Of a DNA stretch of 28,283 bases, positions 7,245 through 13,331 are shown piece after piece. How positions within the stretch are numbered: the stretch's first letter is position 1; each line of letters starts with the position of its first letter. The DNA is from a virus. The stretch is taken from the IMG/VR virus record IMGVR_UViG_3300025879_000078, positions 1-28,283 of that record; one strand, written 5' to 3'. Under the pieces are notes generated by a model. The model worked only from the letters and a program-made list of their open reading frames with translations, was not told the DNA's origin and searched no databases. The position numbers and the translations under genes are program-made.

Positions 7245-7466
7245 TTACTCCTGTTCGTCTGCTTCATAGGCATATATTAGTCCGCCTTCACAGTGCGGAC
7301 ATACGCCCGCTGGAATTTCGTCACCGATGCACAATTGCTGTTCGGATAGGTCGATGTCCAGCGCATAGTCGATACCGACAACGCGGTCGCACTTGTCACA
7401 TTCACCCAGCGCATCCGGTGATATGTCAGCCGGTCGCGCAAAGCGAACCATTAAAGATATGGTCAT
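7245..7466 (-). CDS. Small zinc-ribbon-like protein
   Basis: This 73-residue acidic protein has two Cys-x-x-Cys pairs, CDKC (about residues 23-26) and CPHC (about 56-59). This is the spacing of a small zinc ribbon. The start has CAGGAG upstream. It lies two bases before the next gene, so the two are likely co-translated. Zinc ribbons in small phage proteins often bind host proteins or nucleic acids, but the partner cannot be told from the sequence. Confidence 0.75.
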   Translation of the reverse strand: MTISLMVRFARPADISPDALGECDKCDRVVGIDYALDIDLSEQQLCIGDEIPAGVCPHCEGGLIYAYEADEQE

Positions 7467-7500
7467 GGTATTACTCCTGATTTATGGTGGTCGATATATG

Positions 7501-7522
7501 GGCATAAGCATCCCCTATTTGC
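7501..7522 (-). repeat. Leader element, copy 3 of 3
   Basis: On the minus strand it reads GCAAATAGGGGATGCTTATGCC, matching copy 1 at 19 of 22 positions. The ATG it carries opens a frame of only seven codons (MPIYRPP). It lies in the 83-base gap between the 167-residue gene and the zinc-ribbon gene. Confidence 0.45.
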
Positions 7523-7549
7523 AGCATTTTTCAGTTCGGCTGCGCGGTG

Positions 7550-8053
7550 CTAACAGCACTCACAGTCAGCGATTGGCTTACCATTGCGGCACACATCGTC
7601 AGGCTCGAAGTAACTTTCGCCCATGTGATAGTCGTACTGGTCATTGAAGATGTCTTGCGCCCAATCTGAATAGCGAATGTCGCCGTTCTCTTCATGCACA
7701 TAGACAGGCTCACCGTCTTGCATAACTTCTGCATAGAAGATGCCCTGCATGAACAGGTCAGCGCGTTCTGAGGCATTCTCGATGCGCTCTGACTCAGTGG
7801 CATACTTGTCCTGCATTCCCTTGAATGTCAGGGTGTTTATCTCATGCAGTTTTTGTTTGAATTCATCCGCCCTGTTCTGATGCAGATGCTGGATGGCTTG
7901 ATACAGTCTATGCGCTAAGTCCATCTGTTCGGCGTTCAGCCATTCCAATCTCATCAGCCCGTATTCCATATTCTTACGGGCGGCATTTACAGAGCGGTGC
8001 TGTTGCGGCTTGTGGTCGGGATAAGTTTTCCCTGTCAAAATACATTTTGTCAT
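7550..8053 (-). CDS. Unknown protein downstream of hammerhead copy 2
   Basis: The chosen start at 8053 has AGAGGAAA upstream and gives 167 residues. The frame stays open upstream to 8311, but that part overlaps the ribozyme and the 65-residue gene and has unlikely composition. The protein starts MTKCILTGKTYPDHK. The middle (residues about 25-105) is helical and rich in Glu, Gln and Lys. The C-terminus is acidic and ends in a cysteine cluster, CECC. No family is recognised. Its leader is the hammerhead at 8070-8158, so its mRNA would have a self-made 5' end about 63 bases before the start codon. Confidence 0.7.
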   Translation of the reverse strand: MTKCILTGKTYPDHKPQQHRSVNAARKNMEYGLMRLEWLNAEQMDLAHRLYQAIQHLHQNRADEFKQKLHEINTLTFKGMQDKYATESERIENASERADLFMQGIFYAEVMQDGEPVYVHEENGDIRYSDWAQDIFNDQYDYHMGESYFEPDDVCRNGKPIADCECC

Positions 8054-8069
8054 TCTGTTTGTTTCCTCT

Positions 8070-8158
8070 TCGATACAATAGCTGGCATCGTCAGGCACAT
8101 GGAACAACCCATGCACGACCGCCCGCCGGAGCGGGCAGTTTCGCCTAGTTGAAATCGA
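8070..8158 (-). ncRNA. Type II hammerhead ribozyme, copy 2
   Basis: In the minus-strand RNA, helix II is open-ended: outer UCGAU/AUCGA and inner GGC/GCC around an internal loop. Next comes the core GAAA, then helix III (nine pairs, one wobble, with loop UCCG) starting at the A15.1-U16.1 pair. Then comes the cleavage triplet GUC, helix I (eight pairs with loop GUUGUU) and the core CUGACGA. This is the hammerhead fold with helix II open (type II). Predicted cleavage falls between 8117 and 8116. One unpaired U stands between A9 and helix II; extra residues are known there in some natural hammerheads. The last codons and stop of the 65-residue gene lie in the upstream strand of helix II. Core and spacing match copy 1 while the helices differ by compensatory changes. 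Confidence 0.85.
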
Positions 8159-8342
8159 GCGGTATTGGATCACCGCATACCTGATCGTCTGCACCCAGAT
8201 AGAAACAGTCGATGTGATCTTGGGCTTCGTCAGCGCACCGGATATCTGACCGCTGGCTGATATAGACTGGCGCGGGTATCTCGTCCTGTACGCGGTCGCG
8301 TGATGCCGCAATGATTACGGAAATTTCGTTGAGTGATAGCAT
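8145..8342 (-). CDS. Unknown protein, 65 residues
   Basis: The frame starts after AAGGAAT and follows the methyltransferase gene by 23 bases. The protein is acidic, with a short hydrophobic N-terminal helix (LNEISVIIAAS) and two cysteines, and has no recognised family. Its final codons and stop form one strand of helix II of hammerhead copy 2. Translation to the stop codon would therefore disturb ribozyme folding, and cleavage would leave this gene's message with a new 3' end just after its stop. Confidence 0.6.
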   Translation of the reverse strand: MLSLNEISVIIAASRDRVQDEIPAPVYISQRSDIRCADEAQDHIDCFYLGADDQVCGDPIPLDFN

Positions 8343-8365
8343 AATTTTATTCCTTTCTGTATCAG

Positions 8366-9463
8366 CTATGCGACAGCGCGTTTTGCTGTAGCTAGGTTTT
8401 CGAATAGGTACGCAATGACCGGCACAGTCCAGCCATTGCCTAGCATCCGGTAACGCTGGGTGTTTGAGACGTGCGCGGTGTAATCTGTCCTAACGCCCTG
8501 TAAAGCCTCACATTCACGGGGCGTTAATTTTCGCCACTTCACGTCATCGATGGACACCGCGACATTATCTTTTTGGACGGTGGTCAGGCTGTTTGTGCGC
8601 CCGTCTAGCTGTAGTTCTAAACGCTGGCTTGTGCCGCCGTCTGGGTCGTACCGTCCGCGAAATGCACCGCACAAAACTTTCGGCTCTAGATTGCCCCCAG
8701 AATTGGCACACAATGACGGGGCTTTGCCGTCTGGGTGATACACCCGCCGATTATAGTCATGCCCCTTTAGGTCGGCGTGTCCGGCTAGTATTAGCCCGCT
8801 GTCAATCTCAGCGACTAACTGCCGCCTGTTTTTCATGAAATATGACCGCAGATTGCCGCCTTTGAAATAATTCGCATCGATGCAATGCGCCTTGTCGCGG
8901 TCGGTGAAACCACTTTCCAGAATATCGCCCAGCTTTACACCGGCATCGGCTGGCAATTCGTTTAGCGGAATGTTTGTCCAATAGACGCGGTGGCGGTTCT
9001 GAGCGGTAAACCGATTGCTGTTTATATGCACCGGCTGGACGCTATAGCCAGCCTCTGCCAGATAGTCGGTGATAGCCTGTTCGTTGTCTTTTTTCATGCG
9101 GACATTTTCCAGCAAGAAATAGCGGGGCTTTAGTGATTTTAACAGCCGGACATATTCAAAGAATAATGCGCCTCTATCGCCGTTAAAGCCCGCCTGTTTA
9201 CCGGCAAAACTGAAATCCTGACAAGGCGACCCGCCTATCAGCAAATCGATTTCATGCGCCCCGTCATGGGTTAGCAAATAGCCCTCTTCTGAATAGACCG
9301 ACCGAACATCGCCAAGCTGGACGGTATCCGGATAATTCGCTTGCGTTACCTGAATTGCAAATTTGTCTAATTCGCTGGCAAAATATTTTGTGATAGGTAC
9401 GCCCGCCCGTTCTAATGCTTGGCGACCGCAAGACATACCGTCAAATAATGATAAAACTTTCAT
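8366..9463 (-). CDS. C5-cytosine DNA methyltransferase
   Basis: The 365-residue enzyme would transfer a methyl group from S-adenosylmethionine to cytosine C5. All main motifs are present: motif I LSLFDGMSCGRQAL (about 4-17), catalytic Pro-Cys in GGSPCQDFSFAGK (Cys about 81), motif VI LLENV (about 117-121), motif VIII QNRHRVYW, then a target-recognition region, motif IX RKLTPRECEALQG and motif X RMLGNGWTVP. No restriction enzyme gene is visible nearby, so it is likely an orphan that protects phage DNA or alters regulation. The start at 9463 has AAGGAAA upstream; an ATG at 9490 lies inside the ribozyme leader and is unlikely. The leader carries hammerhead copy 1 and a promoter-like motif. Confidence 0.95.
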   Translation of the reverse strand: MKVLSLFDGMSCGRQALERAGVPITKYFASELDKFAIQVTQANYPDTVQLGDVRSVYSEEGYLLTHDGAHEIDLLIGGSPCQDFSFAGKQAGFNGDRGALFFEYVRLLKSLKPRYFLLENVRMKKDNEQAITDYLAEAGYSVQPVHINSNRFTAQNRHRVYWTNIPLNELPADAGVKLGDILESGFTDRDKAHCIDANYFKGGNLRSYFMKNRRQLVAEIDSGLILAGHADLKGHDYNRRVYHPDGKAPSLCANSGGNLEPKVLCGAFRGRYDPDGGTSQRLELQLDGRTNSLTTVQKDNVAVSIDDVKWRKLTPRECEALQGVRTDYTAHVSNTQRYRMLGNGWTVPVIAYLFENLATAKRAVA

Positions 9464-9483
9464 TTCGTTTTTTCCTTTTGTTT

Positions 9484-9568
9484 GATGCATTGGCTGGCAT
9501 CGTCAGGACGGATAAACCACTATCCGCCGACCGGCGACCATTGCCGCCGGTTTCGCCTTTACTATATC
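9484..9568 (-). ncRNA. Type II hammerhead ribozyme, copy 1
   Basis: The RNA runs GAU, internal loop, GGC, then GAAA. Helix III follows with nine pairs and loop AAUG, starting from the A15.1-U16.1 pair. Then come the cleavage triplet GUC, helix I (eight pairs including one G-U, loop GUGGUU), the core CUGACGA, an unpaired U, GCC, a loop and AUC. Predicted cleavage is between 9529 and 9528, inside the gap between the GP88-family gene and the methyltransferase gene, about 65 bases before the methyltransferase start. Forty-two bases separate the conserved AGGCGAAAC from CCUGACGAUGCCAGC in both copies. Most helical pairs differ between copies yet stay paired. Loop I (GUKGUU) could dock on the helix II internal loop, as in fast natural hammerheads. 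Confidence 0.87.
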
Positions 9569-9572
9569 GCGC

Positions 9573-9582
9573 TTTACTGTAC
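9573..9582 (-). promoter_or_regulatory. Candidate phage promoter (GTACAGTAAA) before the methyltransferase
   Basis: The minus strand reads GTACAGTAAAGC, sharing the stop codon TAA of the GP88-family gene. It points towards the ribozyme leader and the methyltransferase gene 110 bases further on. A second AGTAAAG follows 17 bases later. It is one of four same-strand exact copies of this ten-base core. Confidence 0.45.
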
Positions 9583-10431
9583 ATCGACCACAAAGCCGGA
9601 ACGGTCAGTCTTTGCGCCGCCCTTGGCATATAGCGCAACGATAACGCCGGACGGTTCAAGAAACCGCAAATCGGTATCATCGCCATCAATGCAAGGCATC
9701 CCCAAAAATTCCGCCGGTATGCTTTCACGCGTCCGGAAAACTACAGCAATGCGATAGCCTAGCTGGATGGCGGTTTCTACTTGTTTTAGATAGCGGGGAT
9801 TTGCGCCGGAATAGCTGAAAGTTAAATCATAAACGCTAGTATCTGGAATAATGCGATTTGCGATTTTTGTGTAATCGTACCACTTCACCCCGCGCTTGCT
9901 AGTCGCGACCATCAACGACCAGATATGATTTTCCCAACGAATATCGCTTGTTCCGTTAGGGCGAATTGCGGGCGTTAAATCGCGCTTGGCACAATAGGCA
10001 ATCAGCTTGTCCGCCTCTTTTGCCAATAGGGCTTTGAACGCGTCCGGATGGTCAAACCAAAATAGCGTTTTGCGAATACGGTAAATCTGGACTGATTGCA
10101 TCTGCCCGCGTCCGGCAGTGTTTAGGCATCCATCGATGCATGATGCTAGTTTTGCCATAGGGCAGACATTGCGACCGGATAGGCTGGCTGGCGCGAGATA
10201 TAAAACGCCCGTCCGGATTTCTTTTTTCTCGCCTTTAATGGTTTTCGCATTGGCAAAATTTAACAGGCGTTCCGGTAATTTGGTGAAATCCGCCGACCAT
10301 TTATCGCTGGCGACTATTTGGTTTTTTACGTCATCCGGCAAGTTTACGAATGACGGATAAACGTCAATGATGCGCTTTAAGCGCGCTAGTGCTTCGAATG
10401 ATTTGATGAAATCGTTAGATATTGCGTTCAT
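9574..10431 (-). CDS. GP88-family phage protein
   Basis: This 285-residue protein matches the 'gene product 88' family, widespread in phages and without an established function. The family signature is a cysteine-rich segment at residues about 90-109, CPMAKLASCIDGCLNTAGRG, with Cys at about 90, 98 and 102. Later come conserved blocks around RPNGTSDIRWE and WYDYTKIANR. The cysteines could hold a metal. It is the first gene after the non-coding junction region, and AAAGG lies upstream of its start. It is followed by the ribozyme and methyltransferase, so it may act in the same early DNA- or host-directed process. That link is inference. Confidence 0.85.
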   Translation of the reverse strand: MNAISNDFIKSFEALARLKRIIDVYPSFVNLPDDVKNQIVASDKWSADFTKLPERLLNFANAKTIKGEKKEIRTGVLYLAPASLSGRNVCPMAKLASCIDGCLNTAGRGQMQSVQIYRIRKTLFWFDHPDAFKALLAKEADKLIAYCAKRDLTPAIRPNGTSDIRWENHIWSLMVATSKRGVKWYDYTKIANRIIPDTSVYDLTFSYSGANPRYLKQVETAIQLGYRIAVVFRTRESIPAEFLGMPCIDGDDTDLRFLEPSGVIVALYAKGGAKTDRSGFVVDVQ

Positions 10432-10550
10432 GGTTTTAGCCTTTCATTTTGTCTTACGTTATGTCAGCAATATTGACCTATTTTTTATCGGTCGTTGCCT
10501 TGCCCCATTGTAAGACATATTCCGGCGATACAGTCAAATAAAAACTTTGC

Positions 10551-10560
10551 TTTACTGTAC
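10551..10560 (-). promoter_or_regulatory. Candidate phage promoter (GTACAGTAAA) before the GP88-family gene
   Basis: The minus strand reads TTTGTACAGTAAAGC after a run of T residues and points at the GP88-family gene 120 bases away. Thirteen bases (TTTGTACAGTAAA) match the copy after the RNA polymerase gene. Confidence 0.5.
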
Positions 10561-10890
10561 AAATAAAAAAACAGTGTATCGCATCCAAGCGATATCTGGC
10601 AGAAATCCGCCGTTTTTGCGCGTTATGCGCTAGGCAGCTTTTATCTAATCGCCAGCGATTGCCGGACGCGCATTGCCATAACATGAAAGCCCGACCGACT
10701 AACTGCCCGCTATGCCTAGCGATTGCCGGTCGCCGGTCGCTAATGTGCCAGCAATGTGCCAAGCGCGCCGGATTTGACAGCAGAAAAAATCTGCCGGCAT
10801 CTGGCCAGCCTGGTCGAGGGGGGTCACGGGGGGAACTCAATTCGGTTTGGCAAAAAACACCCCATACGAATTGATGTCAATTTTTGAAAA

Positions 10891-10970
10891 TGGTGGAGAT
10901 GTCCGGAGTCGAACCGGAGTCCACACAGATTCCTCACGGCTTTACTGTGTGTCTAACCCTAATCATCCCC
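10891..10970 (-). ncRNA. tRNA/tmRNA-like RNA, about 80 nt
   Basis: The minus strand ends in a T arm (TCCGG, TTCGACT, CCGGA), then CATCTCC, A and CCA, as in the 3' end of bacterial tmRNA. Seventy-nine bases earlier, GGGGATG can pair with CATCTCC (seven pairs, one wobble) and is followed by ATTAGGGTTAGAC, which recalls the tmRNA 5' end (GATT..GG.TT.GAC). Between them, where tmRNA would carry its pseudoknots and tag frame, is a single hairpin, CACACAG/CTGTGTG with a 16-base loop. That loop can pair with CTCACGG upstream at 10990-10996. No normal anticodon arm can be drawn. It may be a reduced tmRNA-like molecule, a degenerate tRNA or an attachment-site remnant. Confidence 0.5.
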
Positions 10971-10998
10971 ATAGTAGCCCATAGAAGCCCCGTGAGTG

Positions 10999-11045
10999 CC
11001 TTAGTACACCGCAAGTGGTACATACCCACTACAGTAGTACTAAGG
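10999..11045 (-). repeat. Inverted repeat with nested hairpin after the endolysin gene
   Basis: CCTTAGTAC at 10999-11007 and GTACTAAGG at 11037-11045 form a perfect nine-base-pair stem. Inside it AGTGG and CCACT form a second five-base-pair hairpin. It stands 23 bases after the end of the endolysin gene and may be a terminator-like or RNA-processing structure at the end of the late transcript. No T-run follows. Confidence 0.5.
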
Positions 11046-11067
11046 ACACTGTACGAGCCTCACACGG

Positions 11068-11478
11068 CTAAACCGGATGACCCTCGATTTCCACGGGATA
11101 ATGCCCCCAAGACAACTGGAAGTGTGGCCCGTCCTTGAAGCTAGTCCAATCGCCGCCCCATTCGATAGGCGTTTTGCATTCATACGCTGCCTGTTTGAAC
11201 GCACTAGCGATCTTTTCGTACAGCGGCATAGCCCATTGTGCCTTACCGTCCACATACGCAAAGACATCAACTGCGTGTCCTGTCAAATGACGTGACTTCA
11301 TAGTTGTTGATGCTCCGGTACGGACGTACTCTTCTTGTGTCTTGATGTCTCTCAAGCCCTCAGAGACACCAAAGTCTATCTCTGTGATCTCTATTGCGCG
11401 TTTGACAACGTCCACTAGGTCAGGGTGTACCCCTTCTAGTCGGCTCAGTGATCTCTCGCTTAACTTATACTGGCTCAT
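11068..11478 (-). CDS. Endolysin, M15-type peptidase
   Basis: This 136-residue protein is a zinc L-alanyl-D-glutamate (or D-Ala-D-Ala-type) peptidase of the VanY/M15 group, which cuts peptidoglycan stem peptides at lysis. The zinc motif is complete: SRHLTGHAVD (His about 64, Asp about 71) and DGPHFQLSW (His about 119), with an upstream SEGLR segment typical of the family. It has no signal peptide or cell-wall-binding domain, so it should need the holin to leave the cytoplasm. AGGAAA precedes the start at 11478, and the gene overlaps the terminase end by 14 bases. T7 uses an amidase encoded elsewhere instead. Confidence 0.93.
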   Translation of the reverse strand: MSQYKLSERSLSRLEGVHPDLVDVVKRAIEITEIDFGVSEGLRDIKTQEEYVRTGASTTMKSRHLTGHAVDVFAYVDGKAQWAMPLYEKIASAFKQAAYECKTPIEWGGDWTSFKDGPHFQLSWGHYPVEIEGHPV

Positions 11479-13330
11479 GTACTTTCCTGTCACTCATCCA
11501 GACTTCGGTGCGTTCACCCCCACGCTTGACTCCACGGAACATACGTCCGCCACCCTGATGCCAATCGATAAAGTCATCGATCTCTTCTTGCATCCGTTGA
11601 TCTCTGACACCCTGGGCTGCCTGATCTACGTCTTGTGCCATCGATCTCATGTAGTGAGCGACAGCACCGGCTAGTGCATCAAGGCGGTCATCGTGTTTCA
11701 ACGCGCCTCTGTCTCTTGTTATATGTGTTAGTTGATATAGAAATGAGTACCTATGGTCATCGGCGCGGGCTTCCGTCCTCGCTAGGTCTTCATCAATGAT
11801 TAGTCTGTGTGCGCTTATGACAGGCTCTAGCGTATCGATGATACGTTGTTCCTTCTGTCCTTTAGCCCACTCAGATTCCACTACCGTACAACCCCCAGGC
11901 CATACGTTACTCAGGATAGGATTGAATGCTGTTACCCACATACCTTGCCCGAAGTTCGGCTCGACCTCTACGGTCTGTACGTCATACTTCTTGGCATCCA
12001 TAGCGATCTTCAGCATAGCATCAGCGGGGTCAGCCGCGTAGCCACCTATATGCAGTACATACAGCATACCGTTCAGTACCCCTACGATAGCCCATGCAGT
12101 CTCGTCTGCACCACGTCCTGACGGGTCAACGAACAGTACCTTAGACTCATAGTCTTCCCAGCTACTGTCCACGAACAGCGGACGTAGGAAGTGGTCACCT
12201 GAGAACCCTAAGTTCGGTATGTCCTTAACGTAGTTATGCTTATCGTTATGTCTGCCCCACTGTACTGTCAGCGGTGCTTTCTGGAAGTTACACGACATGA
12301 CAATAAGATCATGCTGGCGCAGCGGGTATCTCTCCGCATCTGACAAGCTGGTGTCTAGCATATACTGCAATGCGAATGATGCTTTACCTTTAGCCTCAAT
12401 CTTCATGAGTTCTTCGTTGCCAAACCGCTGGTCAGTAGTCTCACCATGCGCTAGTTCCTCATCGACAAACATCTGTTGCAGATAGGGGGCGAGGATGTCT
12501 TTCTCTTGACCGGTGTGGTTGTCGGTCATCAGATAGTTCTTCAGCTTATCAGCGGTCGGATAGCGTACAGGGATCGTAAAGCAGTTGAAGCCCATCTCTG
12601 TGACCAGCTTGTTGTACACAGACTCCTCAGTCTGCGGTGTGCCTAGTAGGATGATGTCACCCTTACCATGCTCTGTCTTTGTAATCGGAACGAAGTCTGA
12701 CTGAATAACCCTGACGATCCGTTGCCTCGCCTCTTCAGTTAGACTGTTACGCTCCACTTCGATGTCATCGGCAACCAACAGCGTTGCACGACTACCTGTT
12801 ATCTGACCGGTGATGCCTCTGGCGGCAACACTGTACGATTGCGACAGAGAACCGCCAGCTACATCGAACTGGTCAGCCATGTCGCGTCTGTTTGCGCCGG
12901 ACTCGCGTGGGCCTTCTAGTAGCCACTGAACGAGTTCCATAGACTCAAGGATACCCTTGGTCTGCGCCACGAACTCTTTAGCTTTAGAGCCGGTCGCAGA
13001 CACAACGAGAATTTTCTCGTCTCTAGGGTTTCTCATGAGTCTCCAGATGGCGTAAGCGGACGTGATGTACGATTTTCCAAGGGAACGAAAGCAACGAATG
13101 ATGTCCTCTCGCGGCCCTTCTATAGTAAGCCCGTTGGCTATTTCCGCCGTATCTACGCCATGCTGAAGTCTGTGTGCTATCTCGTACTGAGCGCGTGTAG
13201 GCTCTGGCAGCCCTAAGTGTTGCCATACGAGAAACAAAAAGTTCCGGAAGTCACCATATGCTCCCCACACTTCTTGTGGAAACGTACTCTTCCAGTGTGG
13301 TTTTCCGTCAATCAGTAGTGGGTTTAGCAT
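11465..13330 (-). CDS. terL: Terminase large subunit (T7 gp19-like)
   Basis: The 621-residue packaging motor couples ATP hydrolysis to DNA movement into the prohead and cuts the concatemer. The ATPase half has a Walker A-like RSLGKS (82-87) and Walker B LLVADDIE (184-191). The nuclease half has an Asp in LFVDPSG (402), a Glu in VEVEPNF (455) and Asp residues in HDDRLDALAG (about 548-551), the usual metal ligands. Length is close to T7 gp19 (586). AGGAAG precedes the start. The gene follows the small subunit and a short gene, as in T7 (gp18, gp18.5, gp19). Confidence 0.97.
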   Translation of the reverse strand: MLNPLLIDGKPHWKSTFPQEVWGAYGDFRNFLFLVWQHLGLPEPTRAQYEIAHRLQHGVDTAEIANGLTIEGPREDIIRCFRSLGKSYITSAYAIWRLMRNPRDEKILVVSATGSKAKEFVAQTKGILESMELVQWLLEGPRESGANRRDMADQFDVAGGSLSQSYSVAARGITGQITGSRATLLVADDIEVERNSLTEEARQRIVRVIQSDFVPITKTEHGKGDIILLGTPQTEESVYNKLVTEMGFNCFTIPVRYPTADKLKNYLMTDNHTGQEKDILAPYLQQMFVDEELAHGETTDQRFGNEELMKIEAKGKASFALQYMLDTSLSDAERYPLRQHDLIVMSCNFQKAPLTVQWGRHNDKHNYVKDIPNLGFSGDHFLRPLFVDSSWEDYESKVLFVDPSGRGADETAWAIVGVLNGMLYVLHIGGYAADPADAMLKIAMDAKKYDVQTVEVEPNFGQGMWVTAFNPILSNVWPGGCTVVESEWAKGQKEQRIIDTLEPVISAHRLIIDEDLARTEARADDHRYSFLYQLTHITRDRGALKHDDRLDALAGAVAHYMRSMAQDVDQAAQGVRDQRMQEEIDDFIDWHQGGGRMFRGVKRGGERTEVWMSDRKVHEPV

Positions 13331-13331
13331 A

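Larger units (their letters stand above)
10436..11067 (-). other. Non-coding junction between late and early genes
   Basis: About 630 bp lacks any credible gene. It contains a tRNA/tmRNA-like RNA (10891-10970), a nine-base inverted repeat (10999-11007 with 11037-11045), an eight-base inverted repeat TCAATTCG/CGAATTGA (10837-10844 with 10867-10874), two G6 tracts split by TCAC (10818-10833), two copies of AGCGATTGCCGG near 10.65-10.73 kb, and a candidate phage promoter at 10551. In T7-like genomes the terminase end of the late region and the early genes lie at opposite ends of the linear DNA. Their meeting here suggests that the terminal repeat or packaging ends fall in or near this stretch. 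Confidence 0.55.

Noticed and set aside
8054-8311. Upstream extension of the 167-residue gene to give 253 residues
   Set aside because: The extension overlaps the 65-residue gene and the whole hammerhead. The start at 8053 has a good ribosome site, and the extra residues look like an out-of-frame translation.
9484-9507. Small hairpin GAUGC/GCAUC after the methyltransferase leader as an independent element
   Set aside because: It would use the catalytic GA of the hammerhead core. The conserved AUC is better explained as the outer part of helix II at fixed spacing, so it is at most an alternative inactive fold.
10507-10537. Possible host sigma-70 promoter (TTGACT and TACAAT)
   Set aside because: The boxes are separated by 19 bases, which is too far for a good promoter, and neither is perfect. 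It was not listed as a feature.
10478-10840. Minus-strand reading frame of 120 codons in the junction region
   Set aside because: Composition is rich in Arg, His, Cys and Trp, with no ribosome site. It crosses the candidate promoter and repeats, and no other feature suggests a protein.
10884-11138. Plus-strand reading frame of 84 codons
   Set aside because: It runs antisense through the tRNA/tmRNA-like RNA and into the endolysin gene. Frames of the 'SGVEPES' kind are a usual artefact of reading tRNA or tmRNA ends backwards.
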